Translations under genes and position numbers: made by a program
Part shown: piece by piece, positions 31,293 to 44,605 of the stretch
Layout of the letters: each line of letters starts with the position of its first letter
Position numbering within the stretch: the first letter of the stretch is position 1
The notes under the pieces: generated by a model
Databases searched by the model: none
What the model was told of the DNA's origin: nothing
Seen by the model: only the letters and a program-made list of their open reading frames with translations
Assembly (NCBI GenBank): GCA_022496185.1
Contig: WTXG01000019.1
Span: 62,001-126,000 of the forward strand
Source of the DNA: Multifurca ochricompacta
Taxonomy: Eukaryota > Basidiomycota > Agaricomycetes > Russulales > Russulaceae
DNA: 64,000 nucleotides
Reading direction: 5' to 3'

Positions 31293-34200
31293 ATGTCCTT
31301 TTTTAAACGACGTCGTCATCCACATCCCAACCAACTAGAAGCCAATGATCATGATACTAATGTTGATCAAGACCTCCGCCTACGCACCGTACGCACAGCT
31401 GCGTCAACAATTGCCGAGTCCATCGCCTCCGAGCAACGCGCCGAACGCAGGCGATCGGTCAGACACAAACGCTCCAATTTTTTTCGATCCAAGTCAACGA
31501 AAGACTTGGAACGTGAACGGCCTTCTGCCCCCGTTCCAGACCCCTCCGCGGTTCAAGTAGCTGGCGACAGGAGAAACGTCTATGTCAACACGCCATTGAC
31601 TGCGATAGAGGTGGATCGTCATGGAGAACCTATTGTGCGCTATGCGAGAAATAAGGTGAAAACGACTAGTGAGTTAAGGCTCTGCTTTTGTATGGGTCCT
31701 TTCTCATTCCCTATAGAATACACAATAATAACGTTTGTTCCTAAAAATCTGTATGAACAATTCAGACGGTACGGTATACGTGAACCTCTTTTTGGTTTTA
31801 ACTGAGTATTTCTAGTGTTGCGAATTTGTATTTTTTGGTACTTTTCGTTCTCCAGGGTATGCGTTTCACTTGTTCAACTACGGAATTGGGAACCCTTATC
31901 CTCGTTCAGTTTTCTCTATCTTCGGTGCTGTTTCACCCCAGACAGCGGCACTTCCTCTCATGTTCATTCTCACCGTGACTGCCATCAAAGACGCTGTAGA
32001 AGACTACCGTCGGGCGACGTTAGACGAGGAGGTGAATACGTCGGCTGCAACCAAGTTCGGCAACTGGCGCAACGTCAATCAACCAAAGGATCCCCGAAAC
32101 TGGTTCGAAAGGCTACTTCGACTTAACTCGCCCGGCCGTGTGACCAAAGGAGTCCGTAAATTAAGGGAAAGGGAAGCGAGCGAAGGTTCGAGAGTCGTAC
32201 TCAGTCGCGCCGGAAACCGCATCAGCGGGAGCGTAGCCGATCCTAGTAGCCTGAGTCTGGACAGAGATGGCAGCAGAAATCGCCTTGAAGATATTCAGAG
32301 CATCGACTCACATTCGTACCCCCCTCTTATTGGTAACGATCCCCTTCAGCCGGTCTTCTCACCACCGGCCCAAAATCCAGCCGAAAACGCGTTATCAGCC
32401 ACTCTTGCAGCTTCCTCGTCGTCTGGAGTCGTTAATTGGTCAAGACGTATCTCGGGCTCTGCTCGGTGGGAACGTACTCTTTGGAAAAAGCTAGAGGTCG
32501 GCGATATTGTCCTTCTCCGCGATAACGAGCAGGTACCCGCCGACATTGTCGTACTTTCTACGTCGGACCCCGATGGACTATGCTACCTCGAGACCAAGAA
32601 CCTCGATGGTGAAACTAACCTCAAACCGCGCAAAGCTACCGACGCCACGTCGAACATACTCACCGAGGAAGATATCGAGCGGTCAGCCTTCGTCCTGGAT
32701 TCCGAGCCCCCACACCCCAATCTGTACCTGTACAATGGAGTGTTACGATTCCAAGACCAGAGCTCTGGCCAGTTGAGAGGTGAACCTGTCACGATTAATG
32801 AAATGTTGCTTCGTGGATGCTCGATCCGAAATACGGCTTGGGTCATCGGTTTAGTGGTCTTCACGGGGAAGGACACGAAAATAATGCTCAACGGAGGCGA
32901 AACGCCCTCGAAACAATCCAAGATCGAGAAGGAAACTAACTTCAACGTCATAGTCAACTTCATCATCCTTTTCTTGATGTGTACCGTCACCGCAATTGTG
33001 AACGGAATTTTCGACGCTCGTACCGGAACAAGTGCGGCGGTATTTGAAGTGGGCTCAGATCCGAGTTCTTCGAATGTAGTGAACGCCTTGGTCACATTTG
33101 CGTAAGTAAACTTATCTATTGGCAACTCCTCAAATTGATCAGCGGTGTAGATCCTGCCTCATTGCGTTCCAGAACATCGTTCCTATCTCTTTATACATCT
33201 CCATTGAGATTGTCAAGACCATTCAAGCGTACTTCATCTCCCAAGACATTGACATGTATTACAAACCCTTAGATTCGGCGTGCATTCCTAAGACCTGGAA
33301 CATATCGGATGATCTCGGCCAGATAGAGTATATTTTCTCCGATAAAACTGGAACGTTGACGCAAAACGTCATGGAGTTTCAAAAGTGCTCGATTCACGGA
33401 GTCACGTATGGCGAGGCTATAACCGAGGCCCAACGTGGCGCTGCGCAACGGGAGGGCCGAACAGACTTACCAAGCCCAGACGAGCAGTCCATTCGGATGA
33501 CCAAACTCCGTCAAGATATGCAACAATTGTTGGGGCGGGCATTTAAGAATCGCTACGTGCAACCGGACAAACTTACTCTCGTGTCAACAAAACTCGCTGA
33601 AGACCTTACGGATCGAGGGGGGGGACAACGTACACACATCATCTCATTTTTTCGTGCGCTGGCTGTGTGCCACACCGTCCTTGCCGATAGGCCAGGGCCA
33701 GAGACAGGACAACATCCACACTTACTGGAATATAAGGCTGAATCCCCTGATGAATCCGCTCTCGTTGGGGCAGCACGCGACGTCGGCTTCCCATTTGTCA
33801 GCAAGAGTCGTGAGAAGATCGACATTGAAGTGATGGGTCAACCAGAGAGCTACATTCTTCTCAAGGTTCTTGAGTTCAACAGCACGCGTAAGCGTATGAG
33901 TGTCATCGTCCGGAATCCCCAAGGCCAAATCATTCTATATTGCAAAGGCGCCGATAGCGTTATCTACGAACGTCTCGCAGAAGACCACGACCTCGGACTT
34001 AAAGATAAAACATCAAAAGACATGGAAGCTTTTGCGAATAGCGGGTTGCGCACGTTGTGCATCGCATACAGGTTGATGTCGGACGAAGAATACCTGGAGT
34101 GGTCGCGGGTCTATGACGCAGCAGCTTCGTCAATTAAGGACCGCGACGAAGAAATTGACCAAGCAAATTCTCTGGTCGAGCACTCCCTTCACGTTCTGGG

Positions 34201-36593
34201 AGCGACTGCGCTGGAAGACAAGCTACAGGAAGGCGTACCTGAGGCAATTGAAAAGCTTCACTCTGCGGGAATTAAGCTCTGGATTCTCACAGGGGATAAA
34301 GTTCAGACCGCGATTGAAATCGGTGCGTTTTTTCGGCCTTCCGAGTTTAGTGTGTTAGCTCAAATAAGCTTAGCTTTCAGCTGCAATCTGTTAAAAAATG
34401 ACATGGAGATTATGATATTGTCTGCTGATACCATTGACGGAGCTCGGGTGCAAATAGAGGCAGGCTTAAATAAAATTGCCTCTGTCCTCGGGCCACCATC
34501 ACGGGATCCTAGTAAGCGTCACTTCTCCTCGGATGTGAAGGCTTCTTTCGCCGTAGTCATCGACGGTGATACCCTTCGTTATGCACTCGACCCGGCCTTG
34601 AAGCCTTTGTTCTTGAATCTTGGAACTCAGTGCGAGACAGTCGTCTGTTGCCGAGTGTCACCCGCACAGAAAGCGCTCACAGTCAAATTGGTCAAGGAGG
34701 GCAGAGACGCGATGACATTATCAATCGGTGATGGGGCTAACGATGTTGCGATGATTCAAGAGGCGAATATTGGTGTCGGACTCTTTGGGCTGGAAGGTTC
34801 GCAAGCTGCCATGTCAGCGGACTATGCGTTTGGCCAATTCCGCTTCCTTACCAAACTGCTTATCGTTCATGGCCGTTGGTCTTATCGCCGCATAGCGGAC
34901 ATGCACAGTAACTTTTTCTATAAGGTGAGTGGTTGCATACGTGTACATAACTCCAGTTAAAACAAACACACTGCCCAGAACGTTATCTGGACATTGCCTC
35001 TGTTTTGGTTCCTTATATACAACAGGTGGGCTGAGCTCCTCCGTTCTCGATTCATACTCACTGTCGACCCCAGCTTTGACGGGACCTATCTATATCACTA
35101 CACGTTCATTTTGCTGTATAATCTCATATTTACATCTCTACCTGTCATCGCTTTGGGTGGTAAGCTCTCAGAACAGTTGTGCATTCATCTAGTAACACCT
35201 TTTTTCCAAGCTTTCGACCAAGACATCAATGCCAAGGCAGCTCTGGCATTTCCTCAGTTGTATATTCGGGGTATTCGCGGATTAGAATACACCCGAACCA
35301 AGTTTTGGTTGTATATGCTCGATGGCCTTTATCAATCAGCTATCGTGTTCTATATCCCTTACCTTGTTTGGACGGCTGGATCGGCGATCTCATGGAACGG
35401 CAAAACTGTGGAATCTTTGTCAGACTTTGGGACAACGGTAGCAGTTGCGGCGATTGTTACAGCTAATACTTATGTCGGGATCAACACGCAGTAGTGAGTG
35501 CTCTGCACTCGATGCATTAGACTCATCTTTGACCGAACCGAGCAGTTGGACCGTCATCACTTGGGTTATTGTGCTAGGCTCCTCCATAGTGATGCTTCTG
35601 TGGGTTGTAATATACTCGTATTTTGAGAGCTTCGACTTTGTACACGAGGCTCGGAGACTTTTTGGGGGGGCCACTTTCTGGGTTACCGTAATATTGACTG
35701 TGTCTATCGCGCTGCGTGAGATTATCATGTTCTCCGGCTTTACGTCTTCCTAACCCGATTCCACAGTTCCACGTGTCCTCGTCAAGTTTGTCTCGATTTC
35801 GTTCGTACCTCAAGATGCAGACATAATTCGTTATATGTGGGTCAAAGGCGATCTTAAAGACCGTCTCGGCATTAGACATCGTCTGGACCAACCAGCTCTC
35901 ATGGAGGGACAGAGTTCGATCCTTGAAGCCACACCGATATTTAGGGAGCCGCACTCCCGTTCTCTTTCCGAGATGTCAGCTACAGATGGTTACGAGTCGG
36001 CTCTGACGTTTAGTCCTGGGGTACCCACCCCTCCTACTCAGCCTGAGAAACCTGATGCTGCATCCCCACAAATCAGTGCAGCATTGGCTGACTCATCGAT
36101 TCCCCTCCCCCTCATCACTATCGCGGGCACGACCAACGACGAGGATATGATGCCAACGCCAACCTCTTTGACCAGTGCTGCGCACGTGGCGGCAACATCC
36201 CCTTCCCCCCAATTTTCGTACTATTCAGCTTCTGACATTCCCATTCCGTCCCCACTCCCGTCTCTGGGATTCCAGCAACCTTCTCAGGATTATTCGAGAA
36301 TGGCACCCATTTCATACTCACGCCCTCTCCGTGGTCAATACCCCGCCTATTCTCATTCTGATAATCTCCTGACCTCACCAAGCTCGTACGAAATGCGCGT
36401 GCACAGCCCGCAATCAAACCAAGACTCTTATGCAGCTGACCGACGGGAGTTACCTAGGATCAGTGAGGCTTCTCATACCATTACCCATAACGATAACGAT
36501 GACAACGGTGGTAGTCATCACTCGCCGAGTCCAGGTTCCGAGTGGCTTGAAGGCACCCAGTGGTCAGCTTATGAAGGGCCAACTGCATTATAA
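31293..36593 (+). CDS. P4-ATPase phospholipid flippase (Dnf1/Dnf2-like)
   Basis: Eleven exons: 31293-31668, 31717-31768, 31816-31856, 31910-33101, 33151-34322, 34374-34924, 34979-35025, 35074-35159, 35211-35490, 35543-35715 and 35767-36593. It carries the N-terminal VPKNLYEQFRRVANLYFL signature, the actuator motif KNLDGETNLK in place of TGES (typical of P4), phosphorylation site SDKTGTLTQN (33340), nucleotide-binding KGADSVIYERL, LWILTGDKVQTA, and hinge GDGANDVAMIQEA (34730). The C-terminal membrane half reads IWTLPLFWFLIYN, FDQDINAKAALAFPQLYIRG and RTKFWLYMLDGLYQS. A long Ser/Pro-rich tail follows. The family moves phosphatidylcholine, -ethanolamine or -serine to the cytosolic leaflet of plasma membrane/trans-Golgi with a CDC50-type partner. 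The assignment to Dnf1/2 over Drs2 or Dnf3 rests on the N-terminal DPRNWFERLL insertion and is less certain. Confidence 0.95.
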
Positions 36594-36829
36594 CCAGCTC
36601 CATTCCGTAAATTATTGAATTGAGACGTCTGTCTCCTTGTGGACACGTAGATGAACGTAAATATATAAGTATATACTGGATCTTCCTTGTCGTTTTTTCC
36701 ATATTATCAGGTCACGTTACGGTTACGTATAACGTATGATGCGATCCGGGCCGGTCTTCTAACCGTGACTTGACTGTGACTGCGCCAGGGCGCGTGAGCC
36801 TCACCCACCTCAGCAGATCAGCAGATCAT

Positions 36830-37795
36830 ATGGCTACCAATCCCCCCCGTTTAGCCTTGCTTGTTTGCGATACACCCGTCCCAGCAGTAGTAAAGGATCA
36901 TGGGGAATATCCGATGATATTCGGTACACTGTTTCGTGCGTCTTTGCCCACGGGGATCGTTGATTTTGTGATGGACTCGTATGACGTACGGCATGCGATG
37001 GCATACCCTCCATCGGATACACTGGACACCTATAACGGCATCGTCATCACTGGATCTGGTGAGCTGCTCCTCCCTGGTTTGAGGGTCTTTTCTTTTCTTA
37101 TTTTAAGTCCCACTTAGCCGCGTCTGCATACGAAGACGTTGAATGGATAAATAGGCTTGTATCTTGGGTGGCTGATCTTCAGTGCAAAGACCACATATTA
37201 AAATCATCGGTAGGTTAATATTCGTGATCAGTTGATGTGTTGAAAACAAGGCGTTCACAGGTATATGTTTCGGTCATCAGATTGTTGCGCGAGCTCTTGG
37301 CGGTGAATGTGTATCGAATAACGGGAATTGGGAAATCGCGATTAGTGAGGTCACGCTCACTAACCTTGGCCAGCGCGTCTTTGGCACCCAGAGTATCGTA
37401 TGCTAGTACTATTCCTTCCCCTCACGAAAACATATTGATGACATTTTGGATCGCAGAACATCCAACAAATGCACCAAGACCATGTGCCTACCGTCCCACC
37501 ATTGTGTCATCTGCTTGGATCGACGATGATAACTCGGAACCAGGGGATGGTGCAGTTCTCAGACACCAATGCCCCTCTTCCTGCGCCAGATACTCCAATA
37601 CCTCAAATACGAATCCTGACGTTACAGGGACATCCCGAGTTCACGGCCGGGATTGTGAAAGAAATTATCAAAGCGCGAGAGGAGAGCGGTGTAATAGACA
37701 AAGAATTGGCAGAGAAAGCATGGATTCGTGCAGACGGGCGAAATGACGGGGTCAACGTCATTGGAAGGGTGATTTGGGAAGTACTGCTGGTTTAA
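36830..37795 (+). CDS. Class I glutamine amidotransferase-like protein
   Basis: Four exons: 36830-37058, 37118-37209, 37261-37397 and 37457-37795. The start MATNPPRLALLVCDTP is the first ATG. The GATase1 fold is shown by YNGIVITGSAASAYED (oxyanion region), the nucleophile elbow GICFGHQIVARALGG with Cys in place (37265), and the LQGHPEF histidine/glutamate motif (37618). It has the size and layout of the stand-alone YLR126C-type fungal proteins, which lack a synthetase domain and whose substrate is unknown. The third intron hides an in-frame TAG and brings QSI to NIQQMHQDHVPTVP, as in relatives. It is convergent with the CUE1-like gene. Confidence 0.88.
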
Positions 37796-38731
37796 TGCAT
37801 TACCCAGTGCCACAGTGCCACTTATGAAACTCTCACCTGACGACCCCCCCCCCCCCTGCTGCTACCAGTGAGTCACGTTCAAACAAAAAGGTATAAGTGT
37901 CGAGCGGGTCACTGCAATAGCAAATATCACTGCTCGCAACACACCATCCGAATGTGATTGCCAGAATCTCTCCATCGGAGGAGTTGAGCACATCCTCAAT
38001 TCACAGCAAGCCAAGCTAATCCCAGAACACCTCCTTGGGGCCAATGTCCGATAGGTCATTAGAAGACGTTGCCCGCCCATATTCATTTACCCCTCCGATC
38101 TGCCATGATTGAGGATCAAGGAGTCAGAGGGGGCATTAGCCTAAGTCATTCGCTCTGGCTTCCACCCGTGCTTCATCTTTGGTTTTCTCACTGAGGGGTG
38201 CACTCGAGGCGGCTCGACTGCGCGAGGAGAAAAGCTGCACGGAAGCGAACTCCAGGCGAAGGAATATGGAACTGCAATGAGAAACAGCGTGTTGGTTGCG
38301 TCAAGAGGCTGAGGTGCAGTGGACCACATTGCGTCGGGGTGTCGGGGTTGGGAAATTCCACTAGTGGATTATTGTCACGGAGGTAGTGAAAGGTGGCAAG
38401 GCGCCGGCATGGATATAAGTAGGCTTTCTTACAGCATCTTGTTTGGGCCCGTTCCCGACGGGCGGAGGCAGGAATTAAATAGACACGTGCTACGTGGCAT
38501 GGTCTGTTCGAGTGTGAAGTTGGACGTATGGATTTTGTTTTTTGCGCTGAGAGAGCTCAAGACGAGTTGATGAGTTAAAATAGGCTAGTAGAATCATCCT
38601 CTCAACTTTTATTTAAGTAGGTGAAAACAAGTGTGGAACTTGGGATGCCATTATCGAATCAAGACGGAAAGTATTACAATTCGAGCAGGTAGGTGAGAAG
38701 CGAGAACAGAAGCACGAGATGAAGGATGTCT
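37796..38731. other. Intergenic between convergent genes
   Basis: 936 bp with no supported gene. Contains a poly-C run (about 37846-37857). Weak ORFs on both strands lack start context, codon structure or similarity that I recognise. Probably two 3' regions. Confidence 0.5.
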
Positions 38732-39628
38732 TTATCCCGTTGAGGATTCCGCCGGCCTTCGCTTTGCAGTAAGCATTCGCCTTTGCAAGACAAAACGAGC
38801 CCCGTCAGCCCAAAGTAATGAGAACAAGGAAGTGCACCCACTGCCGTGCTGCCAGAATCATTCGCGCCTTGCGTTCTCGCAGACTCGCCTCGCGCTTCTC
38901 GGCTGTGTCTTCCCAAACGGCACGGCCGCCCGCGTGGTGTTCGTGTTCTGATGGAGGTAGGACTTCCGCAACAGGCAGCCGGGACTCGAGCCCGAAGCGC
39001 GATATGAGCGTCTCCTTTGGTTGAGCCTGTGTCGTGATAGTCGTGTTGCGCACCACAGGGGATGTACCGGCAGGCCGCGGGGTTTCATCGGCACCAGCTG
39101 GACGTGGATATAGCGTAAAGTAAACTTCTGGTGGCTATGAGAGGGTAGGTAAAGGGGTCCAGATAAGCGACGAAGAAGAAAGGCGCACAGCTTCAAGGAA
39201 GCCCCGCTCAAGGATCTTGTTAGTCGTGAGTTCAACCGAACCGGTACGGAGGAGATCATAGTGGATATTAGCACTGTGAACAACGTAAAGTCAAGCCACC
39301 ACACGCGTAGCTCTATGCGTATGATAGAACCCACTACGGGATGTCGGGGAACATGCCAGTCATAGTCTCTACCTGTTTTCAAGCAGTCAGTGGGGTTGAG
39401 AAGAGCATAGAGTACGAGCCATGCCATTTCAGGAGTCACTTTTTTCGGCCTGAAGCGTAATGCACGAGTAGCGGCTTGCACTGCAGTTGTCTCACCACCT
39501 CATGTACTCAATACTGAATTACATGTAAGGATAAAACAGAAAGATTATAGCGCACTAGAAGTAGTAGCCCAACGGACGATGAAAATAATGACGGCAAAAG
39601 CAACGACAACGTTGACAACTTCTCCCAT
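38732..39628 (-). CDS. CUE-domain ER membrane protein (Cue1-like)
   Basis: Six exons on the minus strand: 39556-39628, 39425-39480, 39338-39372, 39189-39273, 38842-39134 and 38732-38779. The N-terminus MGEVVNVVVAFAVIIFIVRW is a single membrane anchor. It is followed by a basic linker and a CUE domain (VTPEMVETMTGMFPDIP, ANIHYDLLRTGSVELTTNKI, LERGFLEAPPEVYFTLYPRP) and a C-terminal helix AVWEDTAEKREASLRERKA, as in Cue1/AMFR proteins, where this helix (U7BR) holds the E2 Ubc7. Inferred role: recruiting and activating the ubiquitin-conjugating enzyme for ER-associated degradation. The second intron (39373-39424) begins with GC instead of GT. Same orientation as UTP22, 214 bp apart. Confidence 0.88.
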
Positions 39629-39842
39629 TTCAGGATAGTGAGGTGATTGTAATCTGAGGGGACTAAGCCCGACAAAGAGAAGGAGATCAACAACGACGAT
39701 GACGAGGATGTAACAACAACAAAACAACTGTTGGGCCTTGCTGCGTGGCTCAAACCTGAGCCTGAGAATTTATTTCGGCTATGGCCGAATCTGAGCAAAC
39801 TACTCTTATGTCAGCCTCTGCTGCAGAGCTGTTCACTTCAGT

Positions 39843-42800
39843 TCACTTCTTTCTGCCGCCGCCCGCCTTTGAGCCAATTACCAACCCTTCACCCATTCGC
39901 ACAATTTCACTTAACACGGCGCTCTCGTTAAAATTTACAAAATTGCGGTCTTTACCTTTCCCCTTTTCGTGTTCCTGGGTGAATATCAGAGTTTGAACTC
40001 CTTTTAGGTTGTCTTTAGGCAAACCTTGGGTACCGGGATGCTCGAGAAACGATTCATCACACGGAATGGCACCGGCCTCGTGATACTCGGGTCCCAAATG
40101 CCGCCAAAACGGTCGCCACCAAGTGGGTCATAGAAAAACTTGGCTGTGTCGCGTAGACACGCTGAGCCATTATATAAGCAACAGGGGCAGAACAAGAGGG
40201 CGCCAATCACGAACTGTGAGATCATCGAGATACATCTCGACGGGGTCGAAGCCGAGACGCAGCGGCGCCGAGCTGCTCTCGCTGCCTGTGATCGAAGCCC
40301 TTCTGTTTTTGGCCCACACGGATGGATCGGCTGTGATGTTCTGGAAATGTCGTGGGTGCACGGTTGGTTGGAGCTTCACGACGAAGTCGTAATCATCTTC
40401 CGGGTGAACGAACATGCCCTTGTAGCAAGCCGTGAGTGTCACTAAGGACGTAGGCTAAGCACGAACCGAAAAACTCACAGAAACATCCAACAAGCCAGAC
40501 TCTATACCTTGTAAGTAGGCGTGCGTCGCCTGCGCGAGAGCGCGGACCCGAAGCGCCGCAACAACGTCCGGCGAGTCCATCGTCCACATGCGTCCGTCGG
40601 GATCCGCTTCAGTTTTCAGCATCCAAACACCTTTTGCCCCCGATACTGCGCTTGAATACGTATCGTGTCGTTGCTCAGAAATGCCATACAGCATGACTGA
40701 CATCCCTTCCAACCAGTTCCAGTCCCGCAGTAGCCGAACGACGCACGCAAAGCCACGCTCGCGCGTGGTGGGAACCTGCGCAAGACCAACACCTACGAAC
40801 ACAGCGGCGCAGAGTACTTCGACGGCCTCTTCACTCACGTGCAACCGAAGTAGCCAGTGAGCGGCCAACCAACGCTTTACGAGCCGCACTGTGCCTCCAA
40901 ACGCGACGAACCGATGATAGAGCGCGGCAACAGCACGATGGTGGAGTGGAGCCGCAATAAAACGTCTTGTGTACAATCTACGGGCGATGTGTGCGTTCTC
41001 TAGATCATGTGAAGAACACGACACATTCGAGGCGTGAAGGACCCGATCGAGTAGTGTAGCCTCGCGGTCATGCCAGACACGCAGAGAGAATGCCCAGCCA
41101 TCTGGTGTGGTAATCTCCAACTGGGCATGGTCTGCAGTTGTAGGGACACCAGGTGGTAACGTGATAGCAATTCGCGCGTGTAGACCAGGTATGGCTTTGG
41201 CCAATACTTGCGCAAGCCGCTCTAAGAAGGCTAATTTCATCTTCTGTATGGCTACCAGATCGTCAGGCCAACGTGCAGACTTCTCAAATTCAAGATTGAG
41301 AGGCATGAGTGGAACATATCTTGAGTATGGCCGCGGCGTTGATACTGTGCGCACTGGAACGGAGATAGGAGCAAAAACGCTGGTATAGCGAAGCTCTGGA
41401 GCGATTGGGCTGATGTTGATGACGGCCAGTGGCAGCTCCTGACCGAGTGCCTTGATAGAGCTCGCGAGCTTCTGGAATGATGCCAATGCCGCTCTAAATC
41501 CGGCAGCGCGACATTGCGAGGCGATGAATGGTGGCAGTCGCAGAAGTGCATCAAATTTAAACTGCCAGGACGTCACAGCATCTTCGCGTATACCAAAATG
41601 TTCCTCAAGGATGTGTCGCACGATCATCGCCGGGATATGCGCGCGTTCGTCTGAGTCCAGAACATGCCAGACGACGCTCTCGGTAATGCTCCCATCTTGA
41701 AAACGCCGAAGCTCGGCTTTGCTACCCCATAACTCGCGGAACGCCTCCGTCATGTGTGATTGTGCTTCTGCAGCCCCTGGCCCATGGTCCACAAGACGGA
41801 ATGCGTACTCTGGATCGAGTATTAATCCCAAAAAGACAGTGCTGTGACTGGCCGGGAGTCCCTGAGATATCGGGCGCGGTTGTGATGATGGGTGTAGAAT
41901 GGCAAGAGCTTTCACCCGCGGACCTAGCGCCTTGCGTAGATATGTGGACAGGGACGCAATCAAGGCGCTCGAAAATGAGCCATTGTCGTACACGTCGTGA
42001 ATCGACAACCGCCTCGGGGACGCAGACGATAAATCAACCCTGAATCCCATAATCAGCAAGTGGTCATATTAACGGCGACTGAAAGATTACGAGAGTATGA
42101 CGTCGAAACGTGAAACAAGGTCTCTATGGTCGGTGAGGAAAACTTCGGTGAACGGGTCTATTTTGGAAGTGTTGCTGTCTAAGACCTCCAACGTAGCCCA
42201 TGCGTCGTGTTGAAGCTATGTGATAAATGAGCTTATGGAACCCACTAGCACAGATACTTGCCATGTAAATGGATGTGAGAGGAATGCCAGCCAGGACATT
42301 GGAACAAGATGATGAACCAACAAGGACAGCTTCGTTTTCCCCCAAGTATTCTTCTGGAGGAAACTAAGAATCCAGATTCTTAAATAGCCCGGCATTACGC
42401 AGGCTCGATTATGGCGTACCAAATGCCCGTCTTTACTTTTGACGAAAACAGGTTTGTTAGAGAAGTCATGGTGAACTGGGAGGAAATTAGCCTCTGCCTG
42501 GTTTTCGTGGGCGCGCACATACATATAAAGTCCAGAGCCGCCTTAAAGAGTTGGTATGAACTGAGGCCACCCCCTAAAGGGTACCTCCTTGTATTCATCT
42601 TTCCGTAGGGCTCCTCACCACGGATCACCAACTCCAGCACAGCGTTCCACAGGGAAGCTGCACCCTCAAAGCCATAAATGCATGGCCGCCGACCCTCCCC
42701 ATACCCTCGCTGATTGGCCCATACTCGTAGAAGGGAGAGAGCATCGCGATATGCAGGAATGTCATTTTTTAACGCATTCACTGACAGAACATCGCGTTGA

Positions 42801-44143
42801 GGAGAGGAAGCAAGCATAAGAATGGCATTGTACAATGGAGTGGGGAGGTGCTTAGGGCCCGAGTCGACTGCATCAGGAAGGTGGACACGAAAATTACTTC
42901 TGGCGGGAGACAATCGCGCCAGTCGGATAGGGGAAGAGGTAGAAAGGGTAGGGATTATTCGTATCACTGTATTGAGATGTGAAAAATCTGCCGTTGTTTT
43001 GCCTGCGGGACTATCAGCGTTGTCGAGAGAAGACCAAACACACAAGAAGCACCGTGCTTGGGTTGTAGGATCAACGTCGTCAGGCGAGGATCACATCTTT
43101 TGGACTCGTAAAAGGCGTCTACGTTAAGCTTACTTGCAGGTTCAGACACAAGCTTTGCAATCACAGCGAGGTAAAACGCTCGTTTATGAAAGAAGCGACC
43201 GTTCATATAATCCTTTTCCTGGAATAGGCCCTGTAGCTCGAGAAGTCAGCAATGAATACAAAATCACTTCAGAGACAGACGTGCTGATGGCATCTCAACC
43301 GCTAAATCGACGACCCACGGTTGGTCGTCCTTGGATTTTACAGAGACATTGTTAATCCAACTCCCCACGACTGTGATGTTCGCTGGTTTCTCGAATGCAA
43401 CCTTCCAATTAGCATCTTCGGTTGGAACAGGTAAAGGGTAAGGGATAGAAACAATCCCTAAGGTCGCAGACTTTCCATCCCGGCGAGAGCTCTTTTTCGT
43501 TCCTAAGGGGGTGGAGAGGGCTGTGCCTTCAGAAAGAGCACTCACGGCTGCCAACGGATGCTGAGGATCAAGGGCGGAAGAGACGATAGATAAGCGTGAA
43601 GAGAAAAGAGGAAGCTGTCAAGCAATTGTTTGCGTAAACACTTCGGCCGAACGTTCGGCAGAAGGGCATCAATCTACAAATACCTGATAATGAGGAACAC
43701 GAACATGAGAGCGAATTGCCAGACTCACCTGAAGCTTGAATGAACTGGACACAAAAAGCTCTTGAGCCATTTTTATAGTGCTAAGCTCTGCCCCCGTCGG
43801 AGTTTTATCTGCCTTACCACCCGAGGTATGCCCTTGTGCATGATGCCCGACGCCATTTGGAAGAATACCAGACCACACTTCTTCTTCCCCAGCATTTGCA
43901 CTGAGCTCTTGTTCCGAAAGTTGATCAGCAAGACTGACAGATTCATCAGATTCGCCTTTTTCATGATCATCAACTCCTTCATCCAAGGCGAACGCACCAC
44001 CTTTTGCCGATTGGACAATCTGTGGTAGGTGCGGTCGCTTGAATAAAAAGGTTAGCTCAAGAAATAAGTTGAACTAGACTACATGCCTTTGTTAGACGGT
44101 CGTCAGCTTCATGAGCTTGACGCCTCTTTAAGCCTGAAGGCAT
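39843..44143 (-). CDS. UTP22: UTP22/NOL6 (Nrap) small-subunit processome protein
   Basis: Multi-exon gene on the minus strand starting at MPSGLKRRQAHEADDRLTK (44143). Recognised Nrap segments in order: KMAQELFVSSSFKLQIDALLPNVRP, WKVAFEKPANITVVGSW, VDLAVEMPS followed by FQEKDYMNGRFFHKRAFYLA (43170), RIIPTLSTSSPIRLARLSPARSN (42930), LRVWANQRGYGEG, LGGGLSSYQLFKAALDF, FVKSKDGHL, the large exon 40455-42059 (YAFRLVDHGPGAAEA, LRRFQDGSITESVVW, VRLVKRWLAAHWLL) and the C-terminus KFFYDPLGGDRFGGIWDP...FNESAVLSEIVRMGEGLV ending at 39843. Members act in the nucleolus in the UTP-C complex during 18S rRNA maturation and resemble inactive nucleotidyltransferases. Two introns (44038-44086 and 43231-43284) use GC donors. 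Some internal exon borders are my estimates. Divergent from the F-box gene. Confidence 0.92.
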
Positions 44144-44566
44144 GCGCGGTTGTTGCTAGCTGTTGGACAACCTTGGAGAGTGTCAGCTTCCCAGCCTATG
44201 GGAGGAGGAGAAAGAGGCAGAGAAAAGAGAGAAATTTGGTATTGGTGACTGCCTCCCGGGCCGGTGTCACTACCAAAAGTAGTTAGCCTGGTCTGCCTCT
44301 AACAAGGAGATGGAGATGATGTACATACATACAATCCAGATTTTTTAGAATAGAATTGATGTGTGCAATGTCAGCGCAGCGCCGTGATTAGACTTAGAGT
44401 CGGACCAGCACCAGCATTAATGCAGCCGCCATGGAAACACACATTGAGGTTGGGACGACGGGGAAATCCGACACCGATACACCGCCCGAAGCCTACTCTA
44501 CCTATAAGCGGCGTCGTGTCAGCGTCAGCAAGGCCCATTGAAGAACTGGTACGTTCTCTCTCTCTT

Positions 44567-44605
<39 letters not shown>

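Noticed and set aside
39731..39996. Plus-strand ORFs MGLAAWLKPEPENL and MAESEQTTLM
   Set aside because: They overlap the conserved C-terminus of UTP22 on the other strand and the short gap before the CUE1-like gene; no conserved features.
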